From Isoetes taiwanensis (lineage: Eukaryota; Streptophyta; Lycopodiopsida; Isoetales; Isoetaceae), in contig JAJEKV010000011.1 in the NCBI GenBank assembly GCA_021234155.1, positions 14,487,255 to 14,551,254 of the forward strand: a stretch of 64,000 bases of DNA, in the 5' to 3' direction. A program made the position numbers and the translations under genes. Every line of letters begins with the position of its first letter. Within the stretch, counting starts at the first letter, position 1. The notes beneath the pieces are model-generated. The model was not told the origin of the DNA. It saw only the letters and a program-made list of their open reading frames with translations, and made no database searches. Positions 34,001-45,624 of the stretch are shown in pieces.

Positions 34001-35018
34001 GACCAAAGATATCGGGCATCCACCTAGCTATGAAATGACACAACCTTCATTGAAAATATAGAAGATAACTGGTTAAGGATCACATCTCTCCTCGTATATT
34101 TCGAGCATCCTGCCTTACTTGTAGCATAATCGACTGTGAGGTGGAATGTCTGCCATGAAGAAGTCAAATATATGCTTGGGCTGTTTAAGGACCAAGCAGA
34201 TGGAATACATTTTCTATCTCCAATGATTGCAATTACGTAGATGAAGAACCAACAAATACAAAGTTCCCTAGAAGTTAATGTAAGTCATTCAGATTAATCA
34301 AACATACATCAATGCAATTTAGATATATAGACCGGTATCCATGCCTCTATTTTTCTCCAGGTTTATGAGTCACTCGAAATCATAATTGCCGTATGAAGTA
34401 AAAGAATGAACATATAACTGCAATTTTTGCATGGCACATTGTTATTATAAGGATGTGATTTATATCAATCACAATTGCTTGAAAACGAAGACTAATCAGG
34501 AGGGAAATCGGGCTCAAATACTATCAGAGCAATCCTAAAGAATAAGCAGAGCAATTTTGAAAGATAACGAAAGCAGACAAAAAAAAAAAAAAAAAAAACA
34601 AAGTTGTTCCCTTACCTGGATGACGAACCATAAACGGGAAGGACACATCTCCTTACAGCATCTTTGAAGTTAGAAAAAGCTTTTCGAATGGAAAGGACAA
34701 GGATTGATCTAGTGTATGAAATAGAAGATGAGTAGATTTTAAGATTGAACATAAACATGCCATGCAACAATACTATGTGCACTTTTTATCCATCCTTAAA
34801 GCATCTGCGAAGCTAGCAAAAAACTCTCGAGAATGCCCTTAAGGACATATGCCCTTCTCGACATGATCATTTTGGCTATACTCCCATACCTATTCATAAA
34901 GAGCATAAAAAAGCAAGTCATTACTAAAGTAAGCGCTCATATTTCAGATGATCTATGAGTTGGTTGTGTAAGAACTAATAAATGTATAATCCAATATACA
35001 TCCCCTGTAATCAAATCG
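31036..35018. other. AT-rich gene-poor stretch
   Basis: About 4 kb with no supported gene on either strand. Open frames are short and not protein-like. A poly(A) run lies at about 34580-34600. It may be old, unrecognisable transposon sequence. Confidence 0.4.
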
Positions 35019-36240
35019 TTTTTTTTTTTTTTTTTTTTTTTTGTTGAAGGACGAACAAAAAACTTTTTTTAAACAGCAAAAAAAAGTACAAAATGAATAT
35101 TTCTCATCTAGTTGTATAAGCACAAGAGGGTGCTGCTGGAACACGAGCCTGTGACACCATGTGCTTACTCCATACTAGATAAGTAAAAGGAGAGAAGGCT
35201 CTGTTTAAGAGGCTAACCACATTGAATCTGTAACGGTGTCAAATCCGATGTGACTACTGGAATCTCAGAAGAGTTTGAAGATGTAACTAGGGCCTTCGAC
35301 AAAACAGTATTATCTTCAACCAAGTCAGCCCACTGGAGTGGAGCAAAATGACCACATGCAACGGAAGGAGCAGAATCATGTATAGCAAGTGCTGAGGAGA
35401 GCTGGGATGTAGAAGTGTTACAACCCTTAGCTAACTTTTGAGGTTGATGAAGAGCAGGTGGATGTTTAGGTGGAGGGTGGGCACCACGACTATCAATGTC
35501 CATGTACTGCCCACAAACCTCTTCAACTTGCTCTTGCGGCCTCTGAATTTCATCCAACCTTTGCCTCTGCTGATCCAGCAGCAGCGGCATGGGACCAGCA
35601 ACTGGAGTAGATGCAGAGGAAGTCACAGGGGGACGAGAGACATCCATTGAAGAAGGAGCAGAGCTGGGGGTAGGATTTGTGGCAGAGGCAACTGGAGGAG
35701 CCTGCTGACAAGACTTACGATACTGAGCAAAGAGAGGGGCCTCAGGGAACATGAGAGCCAGCTCTGGGCCATTTAATAATCGTAGCTTGAATGGAAAGAA
35801 CATGGGTCCACTTTGAACAACAATTGTCTGAGGCAGATCACGATGAATGGGGCGTGCTACACAAATCTTAGTAATGCCATTGGTTATAGCATGTTGCAGG
35901 TAAAGCCCAATCTCACTAGCAATGGCAGAAATGAACTCAGCATCCTGAAACTCTTGAGGAAAATCTTCAATAGCAATCCAGAATGGGGCACGTAAGGCAT
36001 CTGGCTTACCTGGAAAAGAGCCAGGAACATACTGTTGATACAATAAGAAATGTTTCCACAGAGGGTCAACACCTCGTTCTATGAGCTAAGCCACCGGCTC
36101 AGAAGACTCAAACATCAGGAGAAAACAATGTTGATCTTTGGCCCAAGCTTGATGGATTGATATGCAGGAAGCCCTAACTTGCGTAGATGCCCAGATAACC
36201 AAGATCCCACGCGCTTCAGATCCAAGAAGGGTTACTCCAA
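35019..36240 (-). mobile_element. LINE ORF1-only copy with poly(A) tail
   Basis: The 276-codon frame at 35213-36043 is the ORF1 (gag-like, DUF4283-type) protein of a plant L1-type LINE: GKPDALRAPFWIAIEDFPQE, then TKICVARPIHRDLPQTI and a Pro/Ser-rich tail with GQYMDIDSRG. Homology continues upstream to about 36240 in other frames (KRVGSWLSGHLRKLGL, then IERGVDPLWKHFLLY). The stop at 35213 is followed by about 170 bp and a run of about 24 A (plus-strand T at 35019-35042). Going straight from ORF1 to a tail means ORF2 (endonuclease and RT) was deleted or this RNA never had it. Confidence 0.75.
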
Positions 36241-36630
36241 TTAATAGTATCAAGAGATTGCCTTATGATTGGACATTGTTCCAGCAGTCATCAGCAGGGC
36301 AATGTATTATGAATGGTTTTATAGCATCTTACTATCTTGTTGGCAATGCAACATATCCACGGCGAGATTATATGTTGTGTCTTTTAAGGGTCATAAGGAT
36401 GGTCTCAGTAGGGAGCAATACTACTGGAACTATGTGCAATCAAGTACGAGAATGCCAGTATAATGTGTATATTTGGTCGATTGAAAGCTAGGTTTAAATA
36501 ACTTTTGAAGAGAGATGACATGGATTTGGAGGATGTAGTATAGATTGTGTCAGCATGCTTGGCTTTACATAATTTGTTTATCATTCATGAGGACAGTTTT
36601 GATAAGACATGGGCAAAAGAAGCAAAGGAG
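36241..36630 (+). pseudogene. PIF/Harbinger-type DDE transposase relic
   Basis: Plus-strand frames in succession match the C-terminal part of plant PIF/Harbinger (HARBI1-like) nucleases: YYLVGNATYPRRDYML, then FKGHKDGLSREQYYWNYV, then LDMDLEDVV-like text and VSACLALHNLFIIHEDSFDK. The frame changes at least twice and a stop interrupts it. The end (KTWAKEAKE) is cut by a sequence starting CACTACTA at 36631. The left side abuts the LINE ORF1 copy. Confidence 0.7.
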
Positions 36631-37020
36631 CACTACTATAAAAATAGGTATAAATGGCACAAATATGTGCCATACATAACAAATGGCACATTTGAGTTGT
36701 GCCATTTATGCATATTTCTGTCCATTATTCTCCGACATTTTTGTGCCACTTTAAGTGTGGTCAGATTTTTGTCATGTAAGTGTCATGCAATTGACATATT
36801 TGTGCCATTTAACTGTCATCTAAGTGTCATGTATGTGATGTACTTGTGATGTTCATTTGCCATCTAAATGACATGCATGTGTCATTAGGATGCCATTGAA
36901 GTGTGACATATATGTGTTGTGCTTGTGCCACACAGCTGCCATCAATATGACTGCAATTTGACATGTATATAAGTGCCATGGATGTGTTGCACTTGCGACA
37001 TTGAAGTGTCATTCATTAGA
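36631..37020. mobile_element. CACTA-type transposon end with GTGCCAT subterminal repeats
   Basis: It starts CACTACTATAAAAATAGG inside the Harbinger relic. It is followed by about 350 bp densely filled with short motifs in both orientations (GTGCCAT, TGGCACA, GTGTCAT, TGACATG), the typical layout of CACTA subterminal regions. The opposite terminus was not found, so its length is unknown. Confidence 0.6.
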
Positions 37021-37490
37021 TATGCACGTGTGGAGGGGTTGTCATTTTTATATTGTTTTGATAGCATACATATTGCAAGGCACAATAGTTAATATATTCA
37101 ATAAAATGTGATAGACAACACTCAATAAGTTTATTGAGGAACCAGTTAAAGTGCCCAGCGTTGCTGGGCATAGGTTGGAATTTATAATGCCGAGGACATA
37201 AAGCTGCATTGTAAAATTACACTGCATTAAGAGGTTGAAAACTGTAAATTATAAGGTAGCCTAATAATATCCAAAATATGTTAAATCACGATTGTTCTAA
37301 TAATTAATATCTAAGCTGAATAGTAAACGTATTCCTGGCATAGCCATGCATTGATAGGTTCTACTTATATGGAGTTGATACCCTATAAAGCCTACAAAAT
37401 TTTTGACTAATTAGTTTTGGCCATGTCTCTCCATGCAACCTCTGTATGTGTATGTTTCTAACATGAAACATATTTTGTTATTATATTCCC

Positions 37491-37772
37491 TTGTGTGTGT
37501 GTTTTCTTTTACTTTTTTTTTTTTTTTTCTTAAGAGGAGGAGGAGGAGATTTAATTATATGCCCGACAATGCATAACATATGTAGGGGTATATGTATGTA
37601 CAGATGTGGTGTCTATATAGATAGGAGTGTGTTTGTTTCCAATAGAACTGTCAATTCCATCAACAAACACATAATGGATAGGAGTGTGTTTGTTCCCAAT
37701 AGAAGTGGCAATTCCATCAACGAACATATATGTGATGAACCAACGTTGGATAGAATGGCCATCACGGTCTAA
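37491..37772 (+). repeat. 57-bp tandem duplication within a small ORF
   Basis: Two copies (37621-37677 and 37678-37734) of a unit beginning ATAGGAGTGTGTTTGTT lie in one open frame and give two 19-residue units (DRSVFVSNRTVNSINKHIM and DRSVFVPNRSGNSINEHIC). The period is a whole number of codons. A poly(T) and GAGG tract precede it. Whether it is translated is doubtful. Confidence 0.5.
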
Positions 37773-40541
37773 ATAAAGATCTATTTTATAAAGCCCTTTA
37801 AAGATTAGGAAATGGATTAATATGCAAATGATTAGATTAGTCAGCATCTTTTCGGGGCAAAGTGTCAATTACGTCTTTTGAATGCAAAGTGTATGAAATA
37901 ATAAGATTACCCATTATTGGTACTTTGTTGAAAATATCCATCATGGTAGATAGATTTGTGAATGCCATTTTAGCTTCTGAGAAAAATATTGTTTTATCTT
38001 TGGGCAGAATGTAGAACTTCTATGCTTGTAGTGTTCTAAGAACGATGGTCATTAGAGATGCATTTAAGCTTGTATATTTCATATCTTTATACTACTCGAG
38101 ACTTCAACTGGTTACAAAATAAACTTGTTTGTACTTTTTAATAGGAATGCCAACAAATAAATCTTTGAGATGTCAAATGACATTGACATCATCACAATCA
38201 TCACAATTGTCGTGATTGTATTGTGAACATCACAAACATCGCATGTAGTCAACTTTTTAAATATCGATTCATATAAGTCATTGAAGATGACGTAAACGTT
38301 TCTCTATATGTATTAGCTACATTTATGCTGATTTATATAATTATATTATACTCAAAATGCAAGGAATTATCACCACATTTATCAATGCTAGTAGCCATCA
38401 TCCATTATATCTTGAATGAGCACTTGGAAAAGCTGGCTTGCACGATGGATAAAAGAGGTAAATTATCTAAAAGCAAAAAAAGCGAGATTCTGCACAATAA
38501 CGTAATAGAAATACCTAAATTATTTATCGCAACTCAAAATTTATTAGAGATCACATGGAATATGAGATCTGTAGCTTATGAAATATGATGCGACAAACTT
38601 ATTCTGCAAATCAAGCTGCATACAGTAGTATTCCCAGTGACATCATGAAAGAATCATATTTATATGAATAAAAAATACATCAGAACCAGAGTATTATCGC
38701 CTCCAAGTATTTGTGAGCTGTTGGAAATATGTTGTCTGTGCTCAAACAGTAATTGTAGCACCATAGCCACCATACAGTTATATAATTCTAAGAAATGGAT
38801 CTCGTTATCCAATCATTCTGTTGTATAGAAACTTCTCAGCAAGCACATAAAGCAAGCAAGCAAGCAAGATGTATTAAACAAATATAAGCAGCACTAAAAA
38901 GAACTTGAAGCTCTCGCATGCTTCAAATCTGGTTGAAAAAATCGTGTTTCACCCTATTTTAAAATCAGGTTCTAGAAGGGTTTGCGTTTTGGGGGCCGAG
39001 TTTTCGAGGTGGGGTGGTCTTCTGGCCACAAAACTTGGTCCCCAGGGCAATGTCGACGTTCTGAGTCCATTGGCAGAGCCAAATCATGATTCCGGAGAGT
39101 AAAGATTGCCCTTCCGTCCCCAGGGCCTTGGGGAGAGGACTTTTGGGGCAAGCAGCTTCCGGGGGGATTTTAGGGTCCATGCACTGGCGTCAACACCCCC
39201 ACTCCACGTCAAGATACGACGCAAGGTCCCGGCCGAATCTGACAAGGAGAGGGCCTCATAGTCAAGCACTTAGGACCATCAAACTCATTGTTTTATTCTT
39301 GAACAACTTCGAACTTTGACAATGCATCCTGATCGGATTTGTTTCGAATGCCGCTAGAATTGGTTCTTACTTCATTAAATAATTCTGATTCCAGCAGTTT
39401 AGGAAGCGGTTTCGCATCTCAGTGTGCCGGATTGGTCGGATTTTTCCACTTAGAGTTTTTTGCTTTTTTATGAATATCCCACAGGAACACTGCTAAAGTT
39501 GGGACATTTTTAACCATTGCAAATATGAAACAATAAGAATTGACTACTGCTAAAACCTAGGTTAAATATATCTATGCCATGCCCCGACTATAGATAACCA
39601 TATAGGTTTACCTTGATTTCTGTTTAGATGTTCAACCCTTTGTTCTTCTGCAATATAACAACATATATGATAACCATAAGTATTGCCAACATTCATCCTT
39701 TATCATATATGTCTGCAATGAAAATTCCTATCTTGTGTTCAACACATTCAAACCTTTTCAGAATTTTATGAATTTGTTTTCAGTCAGAGCCTTTTTGAGT
39801 ACGTTTGCTATTTGATTTGATGTGCTTATGTACTCCATCTCAATGCATTTCTTTGCTGCCAGATCTCTGATAAAATGCATGTTTAGTTCAACATGTTGGG
39901 TCCTTTCATGATCAAATAGATTTTAAACAAGGTGCTGCGCACGACAGGTTGCCCTCCGGTGGCCGAAAAGTGTGTTTTTATGTTTCTTGTTGTCGTTTCG
40001 TTTTCATGGTTCTTGTTAGATCATTTCATGTGTCAGGGCTTATTAATGGTTTGAATGGGGGTTTTGTTTTGTGTTGTGTTGTTTTCTTTTATTTATGAGT
40101 TGTATATGGATGAAGAAGAGGCTTGCGAAGCTCAGTGCCTAGACCAATTGGGATTGACGTGATTATGTTCTTTGTCTAAAACGCATTAGCGATTCATGAA
40201 GAATGCTTCGTGTAGTTACATCAGTAATGGAAATTGTACAGGCCCTTTATGAATACATGCTTTTATTTTCTTAGTGAATGTGTACAAATATTATGAATAG
40301 AATACCCAATGGTAAAAAGAGCCAATTCGTGCTTTGGTGATACTAGTTGGTCACATTTCTAAAGAACAAGAATGGTATCTACCCAACTCTGCAGCACCAC
40401 ATGAAGCAAATACATATCACATCTTTGCTTCAAATTTTCTATTCCATGCTCCTCTGTCATTTCTAAAACTTCTGGAGCACATCTTAGGGCTGCCATGTTT
40501 TAGGGCTTCATCAAAATTGTGGATTCGTAACAGAAACTTAC
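37773..40541. other. Gene-poor stretch with one GC-richer island
   Basis: Mostly AT-rich. A GC-richer patch at about 38940-39260 has overlapping open frames on both strands, none recognisable. Near 38180-38245 there are short CATCACAA/GTCGTGATTG inverted motifs that may be transposon subterminal sequence. Confidence 0.35.
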
Positions 40542-40649
40542 AGCCCATTCAAACGCTTCTTCTCCACCAGGAAAATTGCTCGGAAGCTCTGCCTCAGCAC
40601 AATCTACAAGAAGCCTCTTTAAATATCCACTTCTAGCAACCAGAGGACA
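40542..40649 (-). pseudogene. NPH3/RPT2-family BTB exon fragment
   Basis: The 108-nt block reads CPLVARSGYLKRLLVDCAEA then LPSNFPGGEEAFEWA. This is the conserved plant NPH3-type BTB stretch (family form: PL.SRSG.L.RL... then .FPGG.EAFE.A..FCY). It is bounded by an acceptor (CTACAG, minus strand) and a donor (GCT|GTAAGT) and keeps its frame. No other NPH3 exon was found nearby, so it is an isolated captured exon and not a gene. Intact members act in blue-light signalling as cullin-3 adaptors. Confidence 0.7.
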
Positions 40650-40785
40650 CTGTAGGGCCATAAAACGAAATGAACCTTTTGCATTTTCAAATGCAGCCAC
40701 CCATTCAAATGCATGCTACATCAGTTCAGACCAGTTCGGTGCCAGATAATCGCTGAAGATTTTGCTCTTGGGCCAAACCCCTGTA

Positions 40786-40920
40786 TGCTGACCGCCAGTT
40801 TACAGGCAATAGCCAGTTTGGAGCAGTCACCAGCATATCCTAAGCATATGCCGGCATATACTTGGATATGCCATAAACCCACATAAACGAGGGTTTGCCC
40901 CCTTAGGGGCAACCCAAAAA
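40786..40920. repeat. Palindromic repeat copy 1, beside the NPH3 exon
   Basis: It begins CTGACCGCCAGTTTACAGG, contains CACCAGCATATCCTA, and ends with the stem TTGCCCC-CTTA-GGGGCAA. A diverged copy lies at 42707-42836. Confidence 0.75.
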
Positions 40921-42417
40921 TTGTTTGAATTATTTAAACAAGCAAATAAACAAGTAAATGACCTTCCGCTACTACTGATCATAGCAAGCAAATGACCAAA
41001 TGCATGGCACATTCCAATGTTTTTTCCATGTTTGTTCAAAGGGACAAACATTTGGAACTGTATACCTCAAATTCTGATGGGCAAAATACCTCAAATTCTG
41101 ATGGGCAAAATTCTCCATGTTGTCAATAAGATATGCCATCTCCAGGTAGCCAAAAGTAGAGATGCTCAATTTGTAATAGACAACTAAATATACCAGTCAA
41201 TAGCAGCCAACAAATATAGAGATTGAAGCTCTTTACCATTGAGAAAGAAAGATTATATTAACGTCTACGAGAGACCACTTGGGTCTATGAGACCAAATAT
41301 ACATCAATGATGTCCAACTAGGGGCACATTTGCAGCCACTTAGAGATATTGCTTAAAAATGTTCATTTAGGCAAGCACATGATCAACGCATTAGACTAAC
41401 CCTTCTAAGTTGAAGGCTTATTTATGTATACAATTAGACAGATCTGGTGGAAGATTGGTGAGTGGGGAAAAGAGCTAAACCAAATTCAAAACCCTCATCA
41501 AATAAAGAACCAAAAAGCTCCAAATCCTACTTTGATATAAAGCAAATCAAAAGACAACAACTGACAAGAGGGTAGAGGATGATGCAAATTCGACATAAAT
41601 GGAGCACTAAAATCATAACAAGGAATTTCATTTGAAGAGACCGAATATACTTTGCTCAAATTATGCTAGTTGGTTCTGCATAACTACTCAAATTATGCCA
41701 GTTGGTTCTGCATAACTTCTCAAATTGTCAGCTACTTTATGTTGGTTTTTTATATGCTTTTAGTGAATTATTATGCAAGCTCTTCATCTAGATAAGTAGT
41801 TGTCTGGATCTGCAGTATGACCAACTTTTCTTTGATTGAAGTGTTTATATAAGCGTACATCTTGCAGTAACGTCTGATGAAGTATGATGCTTATCTATTT
41901 AATAAACTATATCTACAAAAAAATGGATTTATCCATGTTCTAAAGAAGGATGGGCATGCTTTGCAATTAAATCCTTAGCGGAACATTCAAATGAGCTAGA
42001 CAAGATATATCTCAAATATATTGGTCTTCTTCTTTGAACATTATACAACAATAATACCTAATGATATGATGGTTTGCATTTTTACCCTCATAGATTTGAT
42101 GCTTCAAAGACATTTATTTGATGAAACATTAACATCTCTATTTAATGAAACATGTAGTTTCAATGAATTTTGCATATGGGGAATTTGAGCCTAAACTTCA
42201 TAATTTTCTCTCTCCTCATAAAAGCAAACTTCCATCTGGTTGGACCTAGAAAGTTCGTAAGATTGCACTAAGAATGGACCTATCATGCATACTTTTATTG
42301 AACTCATTATAATGATGCCGACATGATATTTAGAACTTAACGGAAGCTTTAAAATCTACAGAGTCATGTTGAAAGCACTAAGATGCATAAATTAATGTTC
42401 ATCTTCAGACAAATGAA
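40921..42417. other. AT-rich stretch with two short tandem repeats
   Basis: A 24-bp tandem pair lies at 41064-41111 (ACCTCAAATTCTGATGGGCA) and a 32-bp repeat with starts at 41656, 41688 and 41720 (TCAAATTATGCTAGTTGGTT). No gene was supported. Confidence 0.55.
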
Positions 42418-42660
42418 TCAAGATATCCAGCATAATACAATCCCAATATACTGTTTTCTAGCTGCTCCAGTAGTCTTATCAGATTCCAAAATCATGGAAC
42501 CACCTGCGCCAATCCACTGGCCAGGAGGTGCTGCCACCGGAACCGCCAGAACATTCCGAGCAAGCATAGCATTCAAGGTGTCCCCTATAGTGGCTGTGCA
42601 TGGCACTTCTACTAGTTTTCCCTTATTCTGCCCGATCATATTGAAGCGCCGATCCCTGCC
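42418..42660 (-). pseudogene. CBS-domain protein exon fragment with a 1-nt frameshift
   Basis: It reads KLVEVPCTATIGDTLNAMLA, then AVPVAAPPGQWIGAGGSMIL and DKTTGAARKQYIGIV, a conserved stretch of plant CBS-domain (CBSX/SNF4-like) proteins. At its end the frame gives LCWIS and a stop. Shifting by one base gives MLDIL, the family form, so a single nucleotide was lost near 42435. Only this block is present. It lies about 50 bp from a copy of the palindromic repeat, as does the NPH3 exon at 40542. Confidence 0.75.
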
Positions 42661-42706
42661 TTGCCAGTTACCCGGTTCGCTTCAAGAAATGAGACGTCGA
42701 AGCTGA

Positions 42707-42836
42707 TCGCCAGTTTACAGGAAATAAGAGGTTTTTAGCAGTCACCAGCATATCCTAGGGATATTCAAGAACATACCTAGGATATGCCAAAAACCCACAT
42801 AAACAAGGGTTTGCCCCCCTAGGGGCAACCCAAAAA
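42707..42836. repeat. Palindromic repeat copy 2, beside the CBS exon
   Basis: It begins near CTGATCGCCAGTTTACAGG, shares CACCAGCATATCCTA with copy 1 and ends with the stem TTGCCCC-CCTA-GGGGCAA. Spacing between the copies is about 1.9 kb, in the same orientation. Confidence 0.75.
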
Positions 42837-42948
42837 TAGCCATACAACTTTGACTATCTGTCAAAATTTTTGTAGCCTCAGTTTGAATGCCTCAGGGACT
42901 TTTTTGGGTCCCGCTTCCTGGAGTCCTTACTTTCCCTTTCTGTGAGGC

Positions 42949-43207
42949 GGTCTTGCAAGCCCGGGGGATGCACTTAGTAATAAAAGGGTATGGACATCTG
43001 CGTTCGAAGTGTGCCCAAAAACATCCCTAGTATACTGATCTGTGGAAGCTAATTTAACCCCTAAAGTATATATTTTGCCCCAGATAATGGCAAAAAAACC
43101 CCCTAATGGTAAGTATACAAATACTGAATGGTAAAAAAAACCCCCCTTTCTTGCATGCACATGTCCCGTACTGCAAAGAATACTGAATCCCCCGGGCTTG
43201 CAAGGAC
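42949..43207. mobile_element. Small foldback element (about 260 bp)
   Basis: Terminal inverted repeats CTTGCAAGCCCGGGGGAT at both ends (left near 42952, right complement near 43185-43204), with AT-rich and CCCCCC-containing interior. MITE-like. Target duplication not determined. Confidence 0.55.
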
Positions 43208-43834
43208 CTGGCCTTGACTTGGGGAAGGGTCCCAGCTCGGCTGCCCAACAAGGGGCTGCACGAGCCGCTCTAATGCTAACTCCTTGATTGAAACCTTGTT
43301 CGGAAATTCGAAAAATTGGCATGTTTGCTGGTGATGACTTAAGAAGCCAGCTGCCAAAAAATCATAATTTAATTCCGTACTATGCATTAATTACGAATTT
43401 ATGAATGCCTTGCTACTGCAAAAGCGGCCCTCGACTTCTAATTGCCATATCGGGAGGAGGGCAGATCCAAACTCCATTCTGTCAGTTTCACTTGCGTCGC
43501 GTTCCCAAGTGCAGCTTCTCAACCACGTCCCAAGTGCAAAAGACTAGGCCTCCAAAATGCAAATCCTTCAAGAACATGGCAACTCACAAGGTTTACGTTT
43601 CGAAGGCCCAAAAGTTTGCTCCACATGACGACGGTGAGCCTCATGACTGATCTGCACCACAGGGGCCCCAAAAAGCTCAAAGGTTGACCTGCACTCCTGA
43701 ACCTCATAAAAAATTTCAGCTGGTGGTAACAAACTATCCATGGAGTCCTGCTTGGCCTACAACTGCTGAAGATAAGAAGCAACTTCTTTCTTATTATTGT
43801 CCACCATGGTGGCAATGGCCTCTCAGACACGAAA
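43208..43834. other. Unassigned stretch between foldback and LINE ORF1
   Basis: Short open frames on both strands (for example plus-strand MATHKVYVSKAQKFAPHDDG near 43576) look protein-like, but no family was recognised. They may be remnants of a mobile element. Confidence 0.3.
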
Positions 43835-44566
43835 TCAGGTGGCTGGAGATGATACACCTTTACATAGCCACTCAGAGAAGCGGACACCTGTAACCCTTGC
43901 CACTGTGTCAGAAGACCTCCAAGGTGTAGAGGTCGAGACATGCGGTGTGGTTGAAGAAAAAGGCATCCCAAGCTTGTTCGAGGGAAGAGGGGGAAACTCC
44001 TCCTGCCTTAAGGAACCTCCAACATGCGTTGGATGTTCTTTTTGTTCAGAAGGGCCGCCTTCATGTGAGAGACTCCCAACATCTGTTGGGGATGCAACCT
44101 GTGTCACATTCTTTTGAGCAGGAGCTACTAATCTCGTATGTTCTAAAGAACTTCCAACATGTGTTGGAGGTGCCTTTGGAGGTACTAACATTTTAGAAGA
44201 ACTTTCCAGGGTCACTTGTACCACTCTGCCTCTAGAATCATGAGACATACTGTCAGACGTTGGAATACCAAGCCGAGAAGAGGAGAGAGCAGAAACTACT
44301 GCCTCGGTTGAACTCGGTACACACATGCTACTGGAAGAAACAGGAGCATGAGGCAATGCCAATGGAGTGAGGTGCATAGAAGCTTGCCTCTCCTGCGCCT
44401 CAGATTCAACTGTCACTGATGATACCAAATTTTTAGGAGAAGAAGGAGCACCTTCACGAGCCAGTTTGTGGGCATCCTGAACACTAATCTTTGGAGAATC
44501 TAGAGCATATTCTCTTCCACCATTGCCTTGTAGGTGCTTGGAAGGACTACGAGTTGCTTTTGACAT
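43835..44566 (-). CDS. LINE ORF1-like protein with three internal repeats
   Basis: I place the start at the ATG at 44566 (MSKATRSPSKHLQGNGG), giving 243 residues; the longer upstream frame reads through what looks like the element 5' UTR. The protein is Ser/Pro/Thr-rich, with three degenerate units (APPTHVGSSLEHT, ASPTDVGSLSHEGG, EHPTHVGGSLRQEE) and then EEFPPLPSNKLG, a motif common at the start of plant LINE ORF1 proteins. No ORF2 is present downstream: the frame stops before 43835 and known LINE domains do not follow. It may be a truncated L1-type element. Confidence 0.55.
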   Translation of the reverse strand: MSKATRSPSKHLQGNGGREYALDSPKISVQDAHKLAREGAPSSPKNLVSSVTVESEAQERQASMHLTPLALPHAPVSSSSMCVPSSTEAVVSALSSSRLGIPTSDSMSHDSRGRVVQVTLESSSKMLVPPKAPPTHVGSSLEHTRLVAPAQKNVTQVASPTDVGSLSHEGGPSEQKEHPTHVGGSLRQEEFPPLPSNKLGMPFSSTTPHVSTSTPWRSSDTVARVTGVRFSEWLCKGVSSPAT

Positions 44567-45280
44567 CACCACTAGAAGGGGCCAAGATTTTAGAGCTCTA
44601 CAGTCCCCCACAAAAAAGTAACTTCTGAAAAAATCAAACACCAATGAAAGAATCACTCCACAAGCTTTCCAATGAGCCCAAGCACGCCTAAAACTCAAAT
44701 GCAAGAGTTATAGCAAAAAGAAAATTGCAGCCAAACCCTAACACCGCCAATAAAGGGCCGGAACTGTCAGGCGATTTTTAGCTGCCAAAACAGGCTAATC
44801 ATCATACAAACTGCACATCAACAGAAAGAGGATGCAACGAGCTTTCCAACAAGCTCAGAATCATTCAAATCTGACATGGGAATCAAAAGGTATGTGCAAA
44901 CAAACGGGGGTGAAACCCTAGGCGCCATCACCAGTGCCCTGAAGGATCTACTGACTCTAGTGATAGTGCCTGTAATCAAATCGTTACCTGAAAACCCACT
45001 AACGAAGCTGGCCCCGGAGATTTCGGCAGCATCACACCCATGCCAAAAAAGCAGGAGTATCTCAGATAGATAAGAGATAGGGAAAGGAATGTTAGTCGTC
45101 GCTTCCATGCAGCCATGCCATGTTTGCCAAAATTACTCCTCGAAATCATAGGAAGGGCCAAGTTTTCCATTCTGGATTTTTAGCAAATCGAAAATTTCTC
45201 AGGGAGCTAAAAATCCCAACCTTAGACAAAGTAGAAATCTAAAAAGTTGTCCACTTGCCTGGAAAACCAAATTTAAACAA
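44567..45280 (-). other. Probable LINE 5' UTR and flank
   Basis: Minus-strand sequence upstream of the ORF1 start. An open frame at 44818-45108 (with DAAEISGASFVSGFSGNDL) may be an upstream ORF or chance. It contains CCTGTAATCAAATCGTT at 44969-44985, a 17-mer that also abuts the poly(A) of the LINE copy at 35019. Confidence 0.35.
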
Positions 45281-45282
45281 TA

Positions 45283-45624
45283 GATACCACATACACAAAT
45301 CTATATATTGAATTCTATGTCCATGAATCTTAAAAAAACACCTTGCTTATTGTCTATTTTAATCAACAATGAACAACCACCTTTTCAAATTGTTACTAAG
45401 CTCGGCAACACCGAGCACCATAACTAGCCATATCTAAGCAACACAAGACAACCATCCATTTAGGTTAACAAAGTTATTTCTGCTTTTATTAAATCAAAAG
45501 TTATTATTTGAATATCAATTTCCCAACATGGGTTTAAAGCTTCTTATCAAGCATTACACTGTATCAATCTAGATAATAACTAAACATTTGTCGCATTAGC
45601 GCCCAACATTTCCAAACCTATTTA
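45283..45624. repeat. 3' flank of FAD6 copy 4
   Basis: It matches the downstream flanks of copies 1-3 and part of the flank of the intact gene, including ACCATAACTAGCCATATCTA and ATTTCCCAACATGGG-like text. The match starts abruptly near 45283. Confidence 0.8.

Noticed and set aside
40827-41169. Minus-strand ORFs with repeated FAHQNLRY
   Set aside because: A 24-bp tandem duplication in AT-rich DNA creates the repeat; nothing else supports a gene.
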